DNA from: an uncultured Chloroflexota bacterium
Lineage (GTDB): Bacteria > Chloroflexota > Anaerolineae > Anaerolineales > Anaerolineaceae
Length of the DNA stretch: 64,000 nt
NCBI GenBank assembly: GCA_902786265.1
Contig: CADACE010000028.1
Coordinates: 1 to 64,000, forward strand
Direction: 5' to 3'
Of the stretch, positions 26,277 through 35,497 are shown piece after piece. Below the pieces are notes generated by a model. That model worked only from the letters and a program-made list of their open reading frames with translations. It made no database searches and was not told where the DNA came from. The position numbers and the translations under genes were made by a program. Numbering within the stretch: the first letter of the stretch is position 1; each line of letters begins with the position of its first letter.

Positions 26277-27446
26277 TTAATTTTCTTTCCCCTTCGTAGA
26301 TTTCAGGTTTAATACGAATCTTTTGATTTGTCTCTTTATTCTTACTTTAATTTTTTCAGTTAGATATTTTTTTGTCAGCTGTTCCCATGTCAGCATATTC
26401 ATATCATCAAAGAAACAATTTCTCTCATTCGGACGAGTTACAGATTTGAAATATGCGGAATTATGGGAAACAGCCTGAGTTGTATCCACCGAAACACTTT
26501 TTATAAATGGCTGGATTTTTTCGAATAAGCTTTTTCCTTTATTTGTATGAATGATAACAAGAGAAACTCCTAAATCATCCGCTATTTCTCGAGCAACAGT
26601 CTCAACACCCCAGAAATCACCAATCGTAATATCAGATTGATAACCGCTGTTCTTTATTTCGCATTGATAACAGGACTCTCTCAAACAATAATTCTTTAGG
26701 AACATCCGAATATAAGGATCGTCTCTCATGTTTCGGTAATATCGAATTTTCTCTTTTTCAAGATCAAACCCAAATTCTTTCCACCCTTTTTCTTTATGGC
26801 GAAAATTGACAGAAACGATTTTTCCAACATGTTTTTTTTCAATATAATCCAGATACTTCTGCCATAATGCAGCCGGAGGTGTTCCATGGCAGATTACATC
26901 AACACAAAAAAGATTTTCATAGTCTTTACGAAGGAAAGATTTCAAACCTGCAACCTGGCACGGAGTTCCTGTAAATAAAACTTTTTGTCTGTTTTCAAGA
27001 TGATTCTTTATTTCCGAAAAACAAATGCCGGTATCACTTTGAATATATTTTGATCCTCGTAGTTTATATAATTCTTTTGATTCTGTTACAGCTACATGTC
27101 CTATTGAACGGAATTTATTGGTAAAGGCAGCACCGTAAACTACCCCATCTCTGGTAAGAATCTGTTCCGAAAGTAAGCTGAATATTCCGCCAGAAGAACT
27201 TTCATAACGTAACTGATATTCAATTGCCTTTGCGCCCCAAGCTTCTTCTATTAAATTGATTTCACCGTAGCTGTGATTAAGAATTGGACAGACTTTTTCG
27301 CAAAGGTTACACCGAGTACAACAATTATAATTTATTTCTGGATACAAAAATCCTTCGGTATTTACTACAAAATTAATACTTTTCTTAGGACATATATTTT
27401 TACATGCACCACAACCACAACACTTTTTACCAACAATTTCTATCAT
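26277..27446 (-). CDS. coenzyme F420 hydrogenase/dehydrogenase beta-subunit-like Fe-S protein
   Basis: A 389-residue protein with two N-terminal [4Fe-4S] ferredoxin motifs (C9, C12, C15, C19 and C43, C46, C49, C53). A FrhB-type domain follows: LRYESSSGGIFSLL, VLFTGTPCQVAGLKSFL, DVICHGTPP and a C-terminal SDITIGDFWGVE. Such proteins are common in polysaccharide loci, often next to polysaccharide pyruvyl transferases, as here three genes upstream. The electron acceptor and reaction in these loci are not established; F420 itself need not be the cofactor. It may reduce or ketalise a sugar-linked pyruvate. The ribosome-binding site is weak. Confidence 0.82.
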   Translation of the reverse strand: MIEIVGKKCCGCGACKNICPKKSINFVVNTEGFLYPEINYNCCTRCNLCEKVCPILNHSYGEINLIEEAWGAKAIEYQLRYESSSGGIFSLLSEQILTRDGVVYGAAFTNKFRSIGHVAVTESKELYKLRGSKYIQSDTGICFSEIKNHLENRQKVLFTGTPCQVAGLKSFLRKDYENLFCVDVICHGTPPAALWQKYLDYIEKKHVGKIVSVNFRHKEKGWKEFGFDLEKEKIRYYRNMRDDPYIRMFLKNYCLRESCYQCEIKNSGYQSDITIGDFWGVETVAREIADDLGVSLVIIHTNKGKSLFEKIQPFIKSVSVDTTQAVSHNSAYFKSVTRPNERNCFFDDMNMLTWEQLTKKYLTEKIKVRIKRQIKRFVLNLKSTKGKEN

Positions 27447-27468
27447 TTTTATAATCCCAACAAGTTTA

Positions 27469-28545
27469 TTAATTAGAATTCATAAAATTATCAAGAATAA
27501 CAGATAAAGATAGAAATACTTTATCAATATGTAGATTTTTAGTTAGCATATGAGTTATGTACCCAATTATTGAAAAAAGAAAATACAAAACATAAATAAA
27601 ACCTAACCAGCACACTATAAAAGAAGGAATTGTTTTGATCCAATTAAATCTTCCACCAAAAATATTATCTAAAATTAATGGATGACAATGCAAAATATAA
27701 ACATCAAAAGAATATGCGGATAAAAATGTAATCAGATCAGCAAATTTTTTATTGTGAATTCTTATTGTAAATGTATTAAACAACATAAAGATACCAATCG
27801 ATTCTATAATAATAAAGGGGCCTGTATATTTCAACAGATAATTTGAACTCTTATGAAAGAAATAAAAAAAAATAATTTTAATAATTAGCTGAATTGTTCC
27901 CCCACATATTATCAATAATATTGCTGATTTAATTCTCAATTTGATATCAGATCTGTGAAAATAGTGACCTATTGCATAACAAACTGCAAGCCAAAGAAAC
28001 GAATAACCATTGTTTATATCAAAAAAATCAACTTTCAACAAGGCCGGAATAACTCCTAGTAAAGTCGAAAAAATTATGCACAAGTTCCTTTCTTGTTTTA
28101 CTGATAAAGACCAAAGCATTTTGTTAAAATAAGGTTGAAATAAAAATAGTGGAACATAACAAGTTATATACCATAATCTCCCTTTTAGAGGAGGAAAAAT
28201 GGAAATAATAATATCTTTTATTCCCGTAAAAACAGAAGGATCAATAACAATATAAATAATTGTTATAATAATGCAATAAATCAAAACAAATGACAATAAT
28301 TCGATTATCCGAAAACTTTTTTGTTCATCTTTTTTATATCCAAGATAACCAGAAATTATTGCAAATATATTGACCGAGCTAAAAGCGATAATTTCCAGAA
28401 TTGTAGAAAACCAATATACAGAACTTCCTTTTTCAGCTGTTTTAAGAATTCCAGTCCGATTAAAATGAAGTGTTAGAAATCCCAACATTGAAAAAATACG
28501 ACATAAATCTATATTGTATAAACGTGTTTTTTCTACAGTGGACAT
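27469..28545 (-). CDS. membrane O-acyltransferase (acyltransferase family 3)
   Basis: A 358-residue protein with about ten hydrophobic helices. Its start is typical of acyltransferase-3 proteins: YNIDLCRIFSMLGFLTLHFN, with the histidine in the first helix, then an FAIISGYLGYKK segment and a late FDVYILHCHPLI motif. These enzymes transfer acetyl or other acyl groups to exported glycans. It lies 18 bp after the flippase gene and is very AT-rich, like its neighbours. It probably O-acetylates the polysaccharide repeat unit. AAGAGA is the likely ribosome-binding site. Confidence 0.82.
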   Translation of the reverse strand: MSTVEKTRLYNIDLCRIFSMLGFLTLHFNRTGILKTAEKGSSVYWFSTILEIIAFSSVNIFAIISGYLGYKKDEQKSFRIIELLSFVLIYCIIITIIYIVIDPSVFTGIKDIIISIFPPLKGRLWYITCYVPLFLFQPYFNKMLWSLSVKQERNLCIIFSTLLGVIPALLKVDFFDINNGYSFLWLAVCYAIGHYFHRSDIKLRIKSAILLIICGGTIQLIIKIIFFYFFHKSSNYLLKYTGPFIIIESIGIFMLFNTFTIRIHNKKFADLITFLSAYSFDVYILHCHPLILDNIFGGRFNWIKTIPSFIVCWLGFIYVLYFLFSIIGYITHMLTKNLHIDKVFLSLSVILDNFMNSN

Positions 28546-28563
28546 ATAATAATCTCTTTTAAA

Positions 28564-30081
28564 CTATTTGCTTAATCTGTTTTCTATCTTTCTGATAGAG
28601 CCTAATAACAATCCTTTTTCTGATTCATTCATACCCCATAACCACATTGATACAGTATAAACGACAGCATACAGGACAGCAAATAACACCAAAGAAAGAA
28701 GATTTTTAATTGCTATAAATTTCATAATCAAAAAACCTATGACAGCCGGAAGTATCAGTGAAGGGACAAAAGATATGATATTCTTCCAGAAACGAACAAT
28801 TTCCAAACCGATCCGCTTATCATAGTACCAATTCATAAATAGAATATTACCAACAAATAATGATATGGCAGTTCCCCAGGCCGCACCAATACCTCCCATT
28901 GTCTGAATTAGAAAGTAGGAAAGTATAACGTTACCGATCGCAATAAAGAAATAAACGACAGAACGGGTTTTATGCATATTTTTTGCACGCTGTATTTCGA
29001 CACCGATATTCTGAATTAAAGGCACAGTTACGGGAATAATCAGCAGCAAAGCGATATAATATGAATCTTCATATCCATTTCCGCCCCAGAAATACATAAA
29101 AGGTTTTCCAAAGAATATAAACCCGCTCAAAACCAGCCACAGAATAATAAACTGGACCCTACCGACTTTGATAAATACATTTGAAAGCTCATGATTATCA
29201 TTATTTTTAGCAACGATGCCGTTCACCTGCGGAACAAAAACAGAGGAAATCGACGTAGAAAACTGTTTATACATGGTATTTATTTGACTACCCAACCCAT
29301 ATATTGCTACCGCTGCCGTTCCTAAATAACGACCTAACATAAATTTATCAACAGACCAGTTTAACTGATCTATGATTTGGTTTAGGAAAATAAAGAAAGT
29401 AAATCCCCATATATCTTTAAACAAGCTTAATTTGAAATGAGAAAAAATAAATTTTTCATGCATCTTATGAAACACATAATAAACATTAGCGATCACCTTT
29501 GCAATAGTGAGGACAGTCGTAACCGCTACCATTCCAACAGACCCATATCCCATTAATAAAATAGGAAGCGTCAAAAATGGATTGAGAAGATTTTGAAGAA
29601 CCGTCAGCATCCTCTGAAAGAAAAATTGCTCATGAGCCCCTGTGATACAGGTAAAAACACTGTTCGGAAATGTTAATGCGAGATTAAATATCATTAAGGC
29701 CATCAGGATTCTTGCTTTTCCGTATTCCTCAACTGTTAGGCCGCTGCTGAAAATGCCTTCGATATTGTTTATCATCACCGCACCGCATATGACCGCAATC
29801 AAAGCAATAATGGAAAAAATGGTCAAAAACATCCCATTCAGACGTGATATCTCTTCTTCATTGTCTTCAGCTTTAAATCGGGAATAATATCTTACATATG
29901 CAGCTGTGAACCCCAAACTGAGTAAACTGAGATAAGAAACAACTGAATGAACTAACTGATATAACCCATACTCACTTTGACCCAAAAGACGAAGCATAAT
30001 GGGTGTGTATAACAAAGAAGATAAAATTTTTATCGCTTCGGAGAGATAAGATAAAATTATACCTGCTTTTTTTTGATTCAT
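28564..30081 (-). CDS. wzx: polysaccharide flippase, Wzx/MATE-like (oligosaccharide flippase family)
   Basis: A 505-residue membrane protein with 12-14 predicted helices. It opens with AGIILSYLSEAIKILSSLLYTPIMLRLLGQSEYG, cut here by a typical Wzx helix-loop pattern: GxxEYGLYQL in loop 1, FPNSVFTCITGAHEQFF and a C-terminal IGAAWGTAISLFVGN. It would flip the lipid-linked repeat unit across the membrane for polymerisation by the Wzy-like protein encoded at 34-35 kb. It differs from MurJ in this window by sequence and context. Confidence 0.87.
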   Translation of the reverse strand: MNQKKAGIILSYLSEAIKILSSLLYTPIMLRLLGQSEYGLYQLVHSVVSYLSLLSLGFTAAYVRYYSRFKAEDNEEEISRLNGMFLTIFSIIALIAVICGAVMINNIEGIFSSGLTVEEYGKARILMALMIFNLALTFPNSVFTCITGAHEQFFFQRMLTVLQNLLNPFLTLPILLMGYGSVGMVAVTTVLTIAKVIANVYYVFHKMHEKFIFSHFKLSLFKDIWGFTFFIFLNQIIDQLNWSVDKFMLGRYLGTAAVAIYGLGSQINTMYKQFSTSISSVFVPQVNGIVAKNNDNHELSNVFIKVGRVQFIILWLVLSGFIFFGKPFMYFWGGNGYEDSYYIALLLIIPVTVPLIQNIGVEIQRAKNMHKTRSVVYFFIAIGNVILSYFLIQTMGGIGAAWGTAISLFVGNILFMNWYYDKRIGLEIVRFWKNIISFVPSLILPAVIGFLIMKFIAIKNLLSLVLFAVLYAVVYTVSMWLWGMNESEKGLLLGSIRKIENRLSK

Positions 30082-30109
30082 ATGACAAGGTATCTTTCAA
30101 AAATTTTTA

Positions 30110-31285
30110 TTATTCTGATAAAGCATTTTTCAGGTATTCTTTAGAATTATTTATAGCAGTTGCCATGTTCCTGTTTACCTGACTCCAATTAATTGACTCA
30201 TCATTCTTTGAATATAAATCATCTGCTTTAATATAACGATCCTTTGTTCCCAGCAATTCGACAATGTTTTCCAAGCGAGTATTGAGGGAATTTACATGTT
30301 GAGACTTATTCCTCGGAAATGCCCAATATTTAACATTAAAAATCGAAGAAAAAACAATTCCGTGAAATGAATCAGTAAAGAATATATCAGCATTTCTAAT
30401 TAAATTCAAAAAAGCAATCGGGTCTGCATTTAATATTTGTTGATCTCCAAAGGAAAAATCCATTGATCGAAAACGATTAATTCCATAAGGAATTGTAATT
30501 AGTTTCAAGTTAGCCTTCTTACAATAAGAAGTAATTGATTTTCGGTTTTGAGGTATTTCACCCAACAAATACGCAAAAGCATAATGCTGTTTCTTTTCAA
30601 AATAATCACCATGACTACATAGCTGCAACCAATCATCTTTCGAAATCAATAATGTTGGGTCAAGAACAAGTTTTGAATCGAGACCTAATTCAGCAAGAAT
30701 TTTTTTCCCGGATTCTTCACGCACAGACAAAGCATCAAATCTTGAGAGCAATTCCCGGGTTCTTGAATAATTTTCTTTGGGAATGAAGTTTTTTCCAAAA
30801 CTCGGAGCATAAGCTATCTTCCTCTTTTCATTTTCCACAAAGCCCAGATAATAAATATCCTTGATCATACCCGGGTTATTCTGCTGCCATATAACATCAC
30901 TTCCGCAGATAAATGAATCAAACAGTTCATTCGTTTCATTGATGTTAGAAATTGAGTACACTTTTTCTGTATGAGGAATATTGTATTCATAAAAGGAGTT
31001 AAATTTTGATCCTCTTTTATTTCCATCTAATAAATGATAATAAACATATTTAGAGAATCTTTTTTTTAATCCTGTTTTCTTTTTAATAAAACGAGTAAAT
31101 AAGTCTTTTTCTTTTGAATTTTTTAGTTGCTCCGTCGTTTTTGAAAATTCAATTGAAATTTGTTTTGCGTCATATCCTAATTTTTGACAAGCTTTAGCGA
31201 GAGCATATCCCTGAAGAATTCCACCATAATTGTTTGATCCGTAAACAAGCGAAACTATTCCAATTTTTTTACTTGATATATTCAT
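30110..31285 (-). CDS. polysaccharide pyruvyl transferase family protein
   Basis: A 391-residue soluble enzyme with the family's N-terminal GSNNYGGILQGYALAKA motif, DSFICGSDVIWQQN in the middle and a C-terminal FFTDSFHGIVFSSIF with the DSFHG signature. These enzymes transfer pyruvate from phosphoenolpyruvate to a sugar, adding an acidic ketal. Its ATG overlaps the stop of the upstream GT2 gene by 4 nt. The Fe-S F420-dehydrogenase-like protein often associated with this family is encoded three genes downstream. Confidence 0.87.
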   Translation of the reverse strand: MNISSKKIGIVSLVYGSNNYGGILQGYALAKACQKLGYDAKQISIEFSKTTEQLKNSKEKDLFTRFIKKKTGLKKRFSKYVYYHLLDGNKRGSKFNSFYEYNIPHTEKVYSISNINETNELFDSFICGSDVIWQQNNPGMIKDIYYLGFVENEKRKIAYAPSFGKNFIPKENYSRTRELLSRFDALSVREESGKKILAELGLDSKLVLDPTLLISKDDWLQLCSHGDYFEKKQHYAFAYLLGEIPQNRKSITSYCKKANLKLITIPYGINRFRSMDFSFGDQQILNADPIAFLNLIRNADIFFTDSFHGIVFSSIFNVKYWAFPRNKSQHVNSLNTRLENIVELLGTKDRYIKADDLYSKNDESINWSQVNRNMATAINNSKEYLKNALSE

Positions 31286-32307
31286 TTAGAAAGCTTCCTT
31301 ACCTGTTTTTTCACAGATGATAATTTTCTTCTTACTTTTCCAAGGAGAATCAATTCGTTATCTCTTCTATCACGCAGAAGAGTACATAACATATGTTTCA
31401 TATCTGAACCACAAAGGAAATCCTTGTAATAATTACTTGCTCTAATTTTTTCAAACAACTCGCACTTTTTCTTGTCATCGAAAGAACTTCCTGAAATTTC
31501 TGCCAATTGTCGATTAAGTGATGAGAGACAAATATTTCGGTACTCAGAATAATCCTGCTCGGAAAAAACATTCTCCTCTTGCAGAAAAACCAAAACCTTT
31601 TCCCGAACCAAATAATCTGTCTGCGCTTCAATTCTTTTATTATTTAAGTTCATCATGCTGTTAGGATTCATAACATATACATATAAAATATCTGGTATTA
31701 CAGTAATACTTTTACATCTCTTATATACATCTATGCTTTGAATCAAATCTTCCGCGTATTTTATTTTATAATATTCGTTATATGGTAAACCCTTCAATAT
31801 ATCTGCCCGAACAGCTTTACGCCCCATGCTGTTATATCCGTGATTTTGAAACACCTTTTTATAGAATTCTTTTTTCTTGGATTCTGTATAAGTTACCTCT
31901 TCCCGTTCGATCGTTTTCCCATATGTCGTATTATTATAATATCTTTCATAACCATAGATAATACAATCACTCTTCGTTCTTTGGATAGCGTTATAAATTA
32001 CAGTCAGCGCATTGTCTTTTAGTAAATCATCTGAATCTAAATAAATGAAATAATCACCATTCGTTTGATTCCCTGCATATTGCCGCGCAGAAATCTGGCC
32101 TTCATTTTTTTTATGATAACTTTTTATACGCTTATCAAGCAAAGAATAACGATCACATATAATTCCGCTATTATCTGTAGAGCCGTCATCTACAAGAATC
32201 AGTTCCCAATGATTGTATGTTTGCCGCATAACTGAATCAATACATCGTTCTATGTATTTTTCAGTATTATATACAGGGACAAGAATACTAAATAAAATAT
32301 TATCCAT
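31282..32307 (-). CDS. family 2 glycosyltransferase
   Basis: A 341-residue enzyme with a GT-A fold: FSILVPVYNTEKYIERCIDSV at the start, LVDDGSTDNSG and the metal-binding-type YLDSDDLL (DSDD) motif near residue 95, then a C-terminal helical region. It would transfer a sugar from a nucleotide donor to the growing lipid-linked oligosaccharide. Donor and acceptor cannot be read from sequence. It ends in a coupled ATGA junction with the pyruvyl transferase gene. Confidence 0.88.
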   Translation of the reverse strand: MDNILFSILVPVYNTEKYIERCIDSVMRQTYNHWELILVDDGSTDNSGIICDRYSLLDKRIKSYHKKNEGQISARQYAGNQTNGDYFIYLDSDDLLKDNALTVIYNAIQRTKSDCIIYGYERYYNNTTYGKTIEREEVTYTESKKKEFYKKVFQNHGYNSMGRKAVRADILKGLPYNEYYKIKYAEDLIQSIDVYKRCKSITVIPDILYVYVMNPNSMMNLNNKRIEAQTDYLVREKVLVFLQEENVFSEQDYSEYRNICLSSLNRQLAEISGSSFDDKKKCELFEKIRASNYYKDFLCGSDMKHMLCTLLRDRRDNELILLGKVRRKLSSVKKQVRKLSK

Positions 32308-32345
32308 AATAACTCACTAAAAGCTAACACATGTGATAGAGCTAT

Positions 32346-32867
32346 TTAGCTTCTATTTTCTATTTTTCTTATCTCCAAATTTCTATCATTTGTTATCAGG
32401 GAATGTGGCGGTATTTTGCCTTTTACGACGGAACCAGCCCCTATAACAGATCCTTCTCCAATTTCGGTATCCTTCAGAATAATACTGCCTGCACCAATCC
32501 AGCAATTGTCTCCTATCACGATTTTTCCAGTTTTTAATTCATTGTATACTCCATCTGAATCAAAGAGATGATCATGATCATAAACACAAACATTTGGACC
32601 AAACCTCGTATTTGAGCCAATATAAGTTTTTCCTCTGGCAATAACTATACAATTTCTATTAAAAAAAACATTATCATTGATTTGTAAAAAACCGCCAGAT
32701 ACCGATACCAAATGGACATTAGATTCTATCTTTAAATGTTTTCCGATAACTAATTTCCCGTTATTACATCTAACCTCGCATCCCCATTTCATTGAAAAAG
32801 GCTCATCGATATGAATATTTCTATTTATGTACGTAAATAATCCTCTGATTCTATCAATAAGAAACAT
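32346..32867 (-). CDS. left-handed beta-helix acyltransferase (WbbJ/hexapeptide family)
   Basis: A 173-residue protein made of hexapeptide repeats (LVIGKHLKIESNVHL, IGSNTRFGPNVCVYDHDH, IVIGDNCWIGAGSIIL, IGEGSVIGAGSVV). The YDHDH segment probably holds the catalytic histidine of maltose/colanic-acid-type O-acetyltransferases. It likely acetylates a sugar in the repeat unit using acetyl-CoA. The gene starts a few bases after the CapA stop, with AAAGG upstream. Confidence 0.85.
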   Translation of the reverse strand: MFLIDRIRGLFTYINRNIHIDEPFSMKWGCEVRCNNGKLVIGKHLKIESNVHLVSVSGGFLQINDNVFFNRNCIVIARGKTYIGSNTRFGPNVCVYDHDHLFDSDGVYNELKTGKIVIGDNCWIGAGSIILKDTEIGEGSVIGAGSVVKGKIPPHSLITNDRNLEIRKIENRS

Positions 32868-32873
32868 AATACA

Positions 32874-34016
32874 TCATTGCCTTTGCATATTATTTTTATT
32901 TTTTATACATTGCAGAATACATTCTCTGTGTGGTTCACAATCAATGTAATTTTCAAAACGCAATCTCTTTATTAAGTCTAAATAATTATCAATAATAAAA
33001 CGATTTAGTCTACCTTTTGTCATTTTTCTCATTACACGATATAGAAACAAATCTCTTATTCCACTCAGATTTTCTACATAATCATAATAGTGTTGATCTA
33101 CTAATTTACTAAATTCATTTTCAACAAATCCAGGCATTATAATTTTTTCAGATCTTTCATAAAAGCCGAACATTATTGCATCTGCTTCATCATCGGTAGC
33201 TTTTCGCACACAGCAACCTGACTTACAAATCGGGATATAGTTTATTTGATTATCTGTTATTTCGATAAGTAATCCTGTTTTCCAGGTCTCCTTTTCACTG
33301 TGATCAAACAAAAAGTTTCCCTGCCCATATACGATCGTCCCATTCATATATTTTTCTTCGCAGCCGATGCAGTGACTGTGCTGACAGATAACCAGATGCG
33401 CGCCTTTTTGGACAAATTTTCGGCAGCGCTTTTGCAGCATAGGTGTTGGATATCGATAATTCTCTTTTCCTCCATGATACAAAACAATTGTAAAATTGCA
33501 TTGTCTGCTTATTTCGGTTACGGCATCAAAAGATTCAAGCGGATCATAAGGATTTGCACCGGGATGAGTTTCATCCGCAATTGAAAATTCATGTTCCGCA
33601 CAGGCATATATGCCAACTTTTGCCCCATTAATATCTAAGATGAAAGGTTTTTCAGCATCATGAATATTCTTTCCGGCACCAACATATGAGATCCCTTGTT
33701 CTTCCAACTTTTTTATTGTTGAATATAAACCTTCTTCACCCTGATCCATAATATGATTATTGGCAAGCGTCAGCAGATCGGCTTTCGCGGCCAGATAGCC
33801 CCGGATACATTTTGTTGGTGCTGAAAGATTTGGACCGCATTTTTTTATTGGAAACAACGAATCTGTAAGCGGCGTTTCCAGATTGAAGATGCGGTAATCG
33901 GCTTTATCTAGGATATCACAAATTTCATTACCGAATAATTTTTCGGCATTACCCTCTTCAAAATCGGGAGTGTTCGATTCTGTCGGTACGAAATCAGCTC
34001 CAATAATGATTTTCAT
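32874..34016 (-). CDS. CapA/PgsA family metallophosphatase-like capsule protein
   Basis: A 380-residue protein of the PGA_cap (CapA) family, a calcineurin-like fold: MKIIIGADFVP, YRIFNLETPLTD, ADLLTLANNHIMDQGE, VLYHGGKENYRYP, VICQHSHCIGCEE and VYGQGNFLFDH. The Asp/Asn/His residues in these blocks are the usual metal ligands. There is no signal peptide, unlike CapA of poly-glutamate capsules, so it probably acts in the cytoplasm. In polysaccharide loci its role is undefined. AGGGTGA precedes the ATG. It sits between the Wzy-like polymerase and the acetyltransferase. Confidence 0.82.
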   Translation of the reverse strand: MKIIIGADFVPTESNTPDFEEGNAEKLFGNEICDILDKADYRIFNLETPLTDSLFPIKKCGPNLSAPTKCIRGYLAAKADLLTLANNHIMDQGEEGLYSTIKKLEEQGISYVGAGKNIHDAEKPFILDINGAKVGIYACAEHEFSIADETHPGANPYDPLESFDAVTEISRQCNFTIVLYHGGKENYRYPTPMLQKRCRKFVQKGAHLVICQHSHCIGCEEKYMNGTIVYGQGNFLFDHSEKETWKTGLLIEITDNQINYIPICKSGCCVRKATDDEADAIMFGFYERSEKIIMPGFVENEFSKLVDQHYYDYVENLSGIRDLFLYRVMRKMTKGRLNRFIIDNYLDLIKRLRFENYIDCEPHRECILQCIKNKNNMQRQ

Positions 34017-34030
34017 TTTTCACCCTGAAT

Positions 34031-35215
34031 CTATAGTTTTAATGTTTCTATGCCCCGGTTCGAAAAGACACCGGGGAGGATGGAGACGATCACAAAAAAA
34101 ATATACATATAATCTTCAATAAATGTCGTTGTCGGAATACCCATAATAACGATAGCAATATTACCAGCGATAAGAATCGACCTTATTCTTTGATCAGTAA
34201 TTTTGCCGATTACTTTAAACTGATTATACATCAGGTAAATATATGCGGCCAAACCCAAAAAACCGAAATAATATAAGATGTTCAAATACTGACTGTGCGC
34301 AGTATTTACGCTGAATGTTGAGCCTAAGGTGAAATAAGTACTTCTCATTCCGTTACCGAGCAACCAATGCCATCCATTCATTCCATTGATCGCCTGTTCC
34401 CATAAATATGTCCGCCCGCTAAAAGTAAGACTCTCGTCAAGAAATCCGTTGATAAACCAGGCATATAATTCGGAATTGACCGAAACAAAATAAAAAAGGA
34501 TCGCTAAAACAAGAACAAAAGTCGAAATATTACGCCATACTTTTGCGCTTCTTATGATCCTTGTAGCGATCAGAACTGTCACAAAAATGATCACAGTGGC
34601 AATTGCCGTCGATACAGCCAAAGAAATTATGAAATACAGACCTGCCAAAATTCCGGTGAAAGCAAGAACCTTATATTTTAAAGAATTGTCCAGAGCTATG
34701 ATCAATGACAAAATAAAAGAAAAAATAAATATGTTATTTATATGAACACGCGTTCCAATAAAATAATAAAATTTATATGTTGTGATTCCCAAATTATTCG
34801 TAGCTGGCTTGAGGGTACCTCCGAAAATTTCTGTGATCGTGTTAATGATTATGATCAAAACAAATAATATGCTTATATTTTCGATTCCATGAAAACCCCG
34901 CAATTTGATATAAAAAAAAGTTATGACAACGCTCGAAAATGTTGTAATGAATAATTGAATATAAACGCTGTATGCATTTGCATTTACAATCGTCGCCAAA
35001 CCGCCCGCACACAGAAAAAGCCATACAGGCAACAGAATTTTGTTTTTTATCAGACCGCATGTTAAAAAAACAAGAATTGCCCAAAGGAAACTGATAAAAT
35101 ATTTGTATCTAACAAAAAAAAGATTAGTGATCCTGCTTGGAAAATAAGAGGTTGGAAATATAAGAATAACCAACATAATAAAACTTATTATTGCATTTTT
35201 TGTTTTTATACTCAT
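34031..35215 (-). CDS. wzy: O-antigen ligase/polymerase-like membrane protein (Wzy/WaaL type)
   Basis: A 394-residue protein with about eleven hydrophobic segments and one large external loop with SFSGRTYLWEQAINGM, then HWLLGNGM and TAHSQYLNILYYFG, matching the Wzy_C/O-antigen-ligase pattern (arginine in the loop, histidine in the H-s-q-y-L motif). It probably polymerises the repeat units flipped by Wzx. Wzy proteins diverge strongly, so ligase function remains possible. The ATG at 35215, behind GAGGGTGG, is preferred over a TTG one codon earlier. Confidence 0.8.
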   Translation of the reverse strand: MSIKTKNAIISFIMLVILIFPTSYFPSRITNLFFVRYKYFISFLWAILVFLTCGLIKNKILLPVWLFLCAGGLATIVNANAYSVYIQLFITTFSSVVITFFYIKLRGFHGIENISILFVLIIIINTITEIFGGTLKPATNNLGITTYKFYYFIGTRVHINNIFIFSFILSLIIALDNSLKYKVLAFTGILAGLYFIISLAVSTAIATVIIFVTVLIATRIIRSAKVWRNISTFVLVLAILFYFVSVNSELYAWFINGFLDESLTFSGRTYLWEQAINGMNGWHWLLGNGMRSTYFTLGSTFSVNTAHSQYLNILYYFGFLGLAAYIYLMYNQFKVIGKITDQRIRSILIAGNIAIVIMGIPTTTFIEDYMYIFFVIVSILPGVFSNRGIETLKL

Positions 35216-35497
35216 CAACCACCCTCAATAAACCGTAACGAACTCATATCATGAAAGAAAATGCCGAATGAAAACTGAAAAATCTGAATGCTACTATTCA
35301 GCACTCTGCGGCGCCAGTCCTTCTGTTCCGGCTTTACTATGACATCATACCCGGTTCGTTCTTAGCAGATACATCTGAATATTCTTTTTAAATATAATCC
35401 GGGCTTTTTAAATACACCTGATTTGTAAGACTGCAGAATTATTTTTTCCCAGATAATAAAATATTCGAAAAACGAAACAAAAGTACAAATTGAATAT
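35216..35497. other. non-coding interval with a possible short gene remnant
   Basis: There is no intact gene between the TupA-like ATP-grasp gene and wzy. On the minus strand about 45 codons ending next to the wzy ribosome-binding site read as plausible protein (GYDVIVKPEQKDWRRR, then FSFGIFF). This bit has no start codon and is cut by stops upstream. Around 35300-35380 the base composition is visibly less AT-rich than its surroundings. It may be the tail of a lost gene. Confidence 0.3.
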
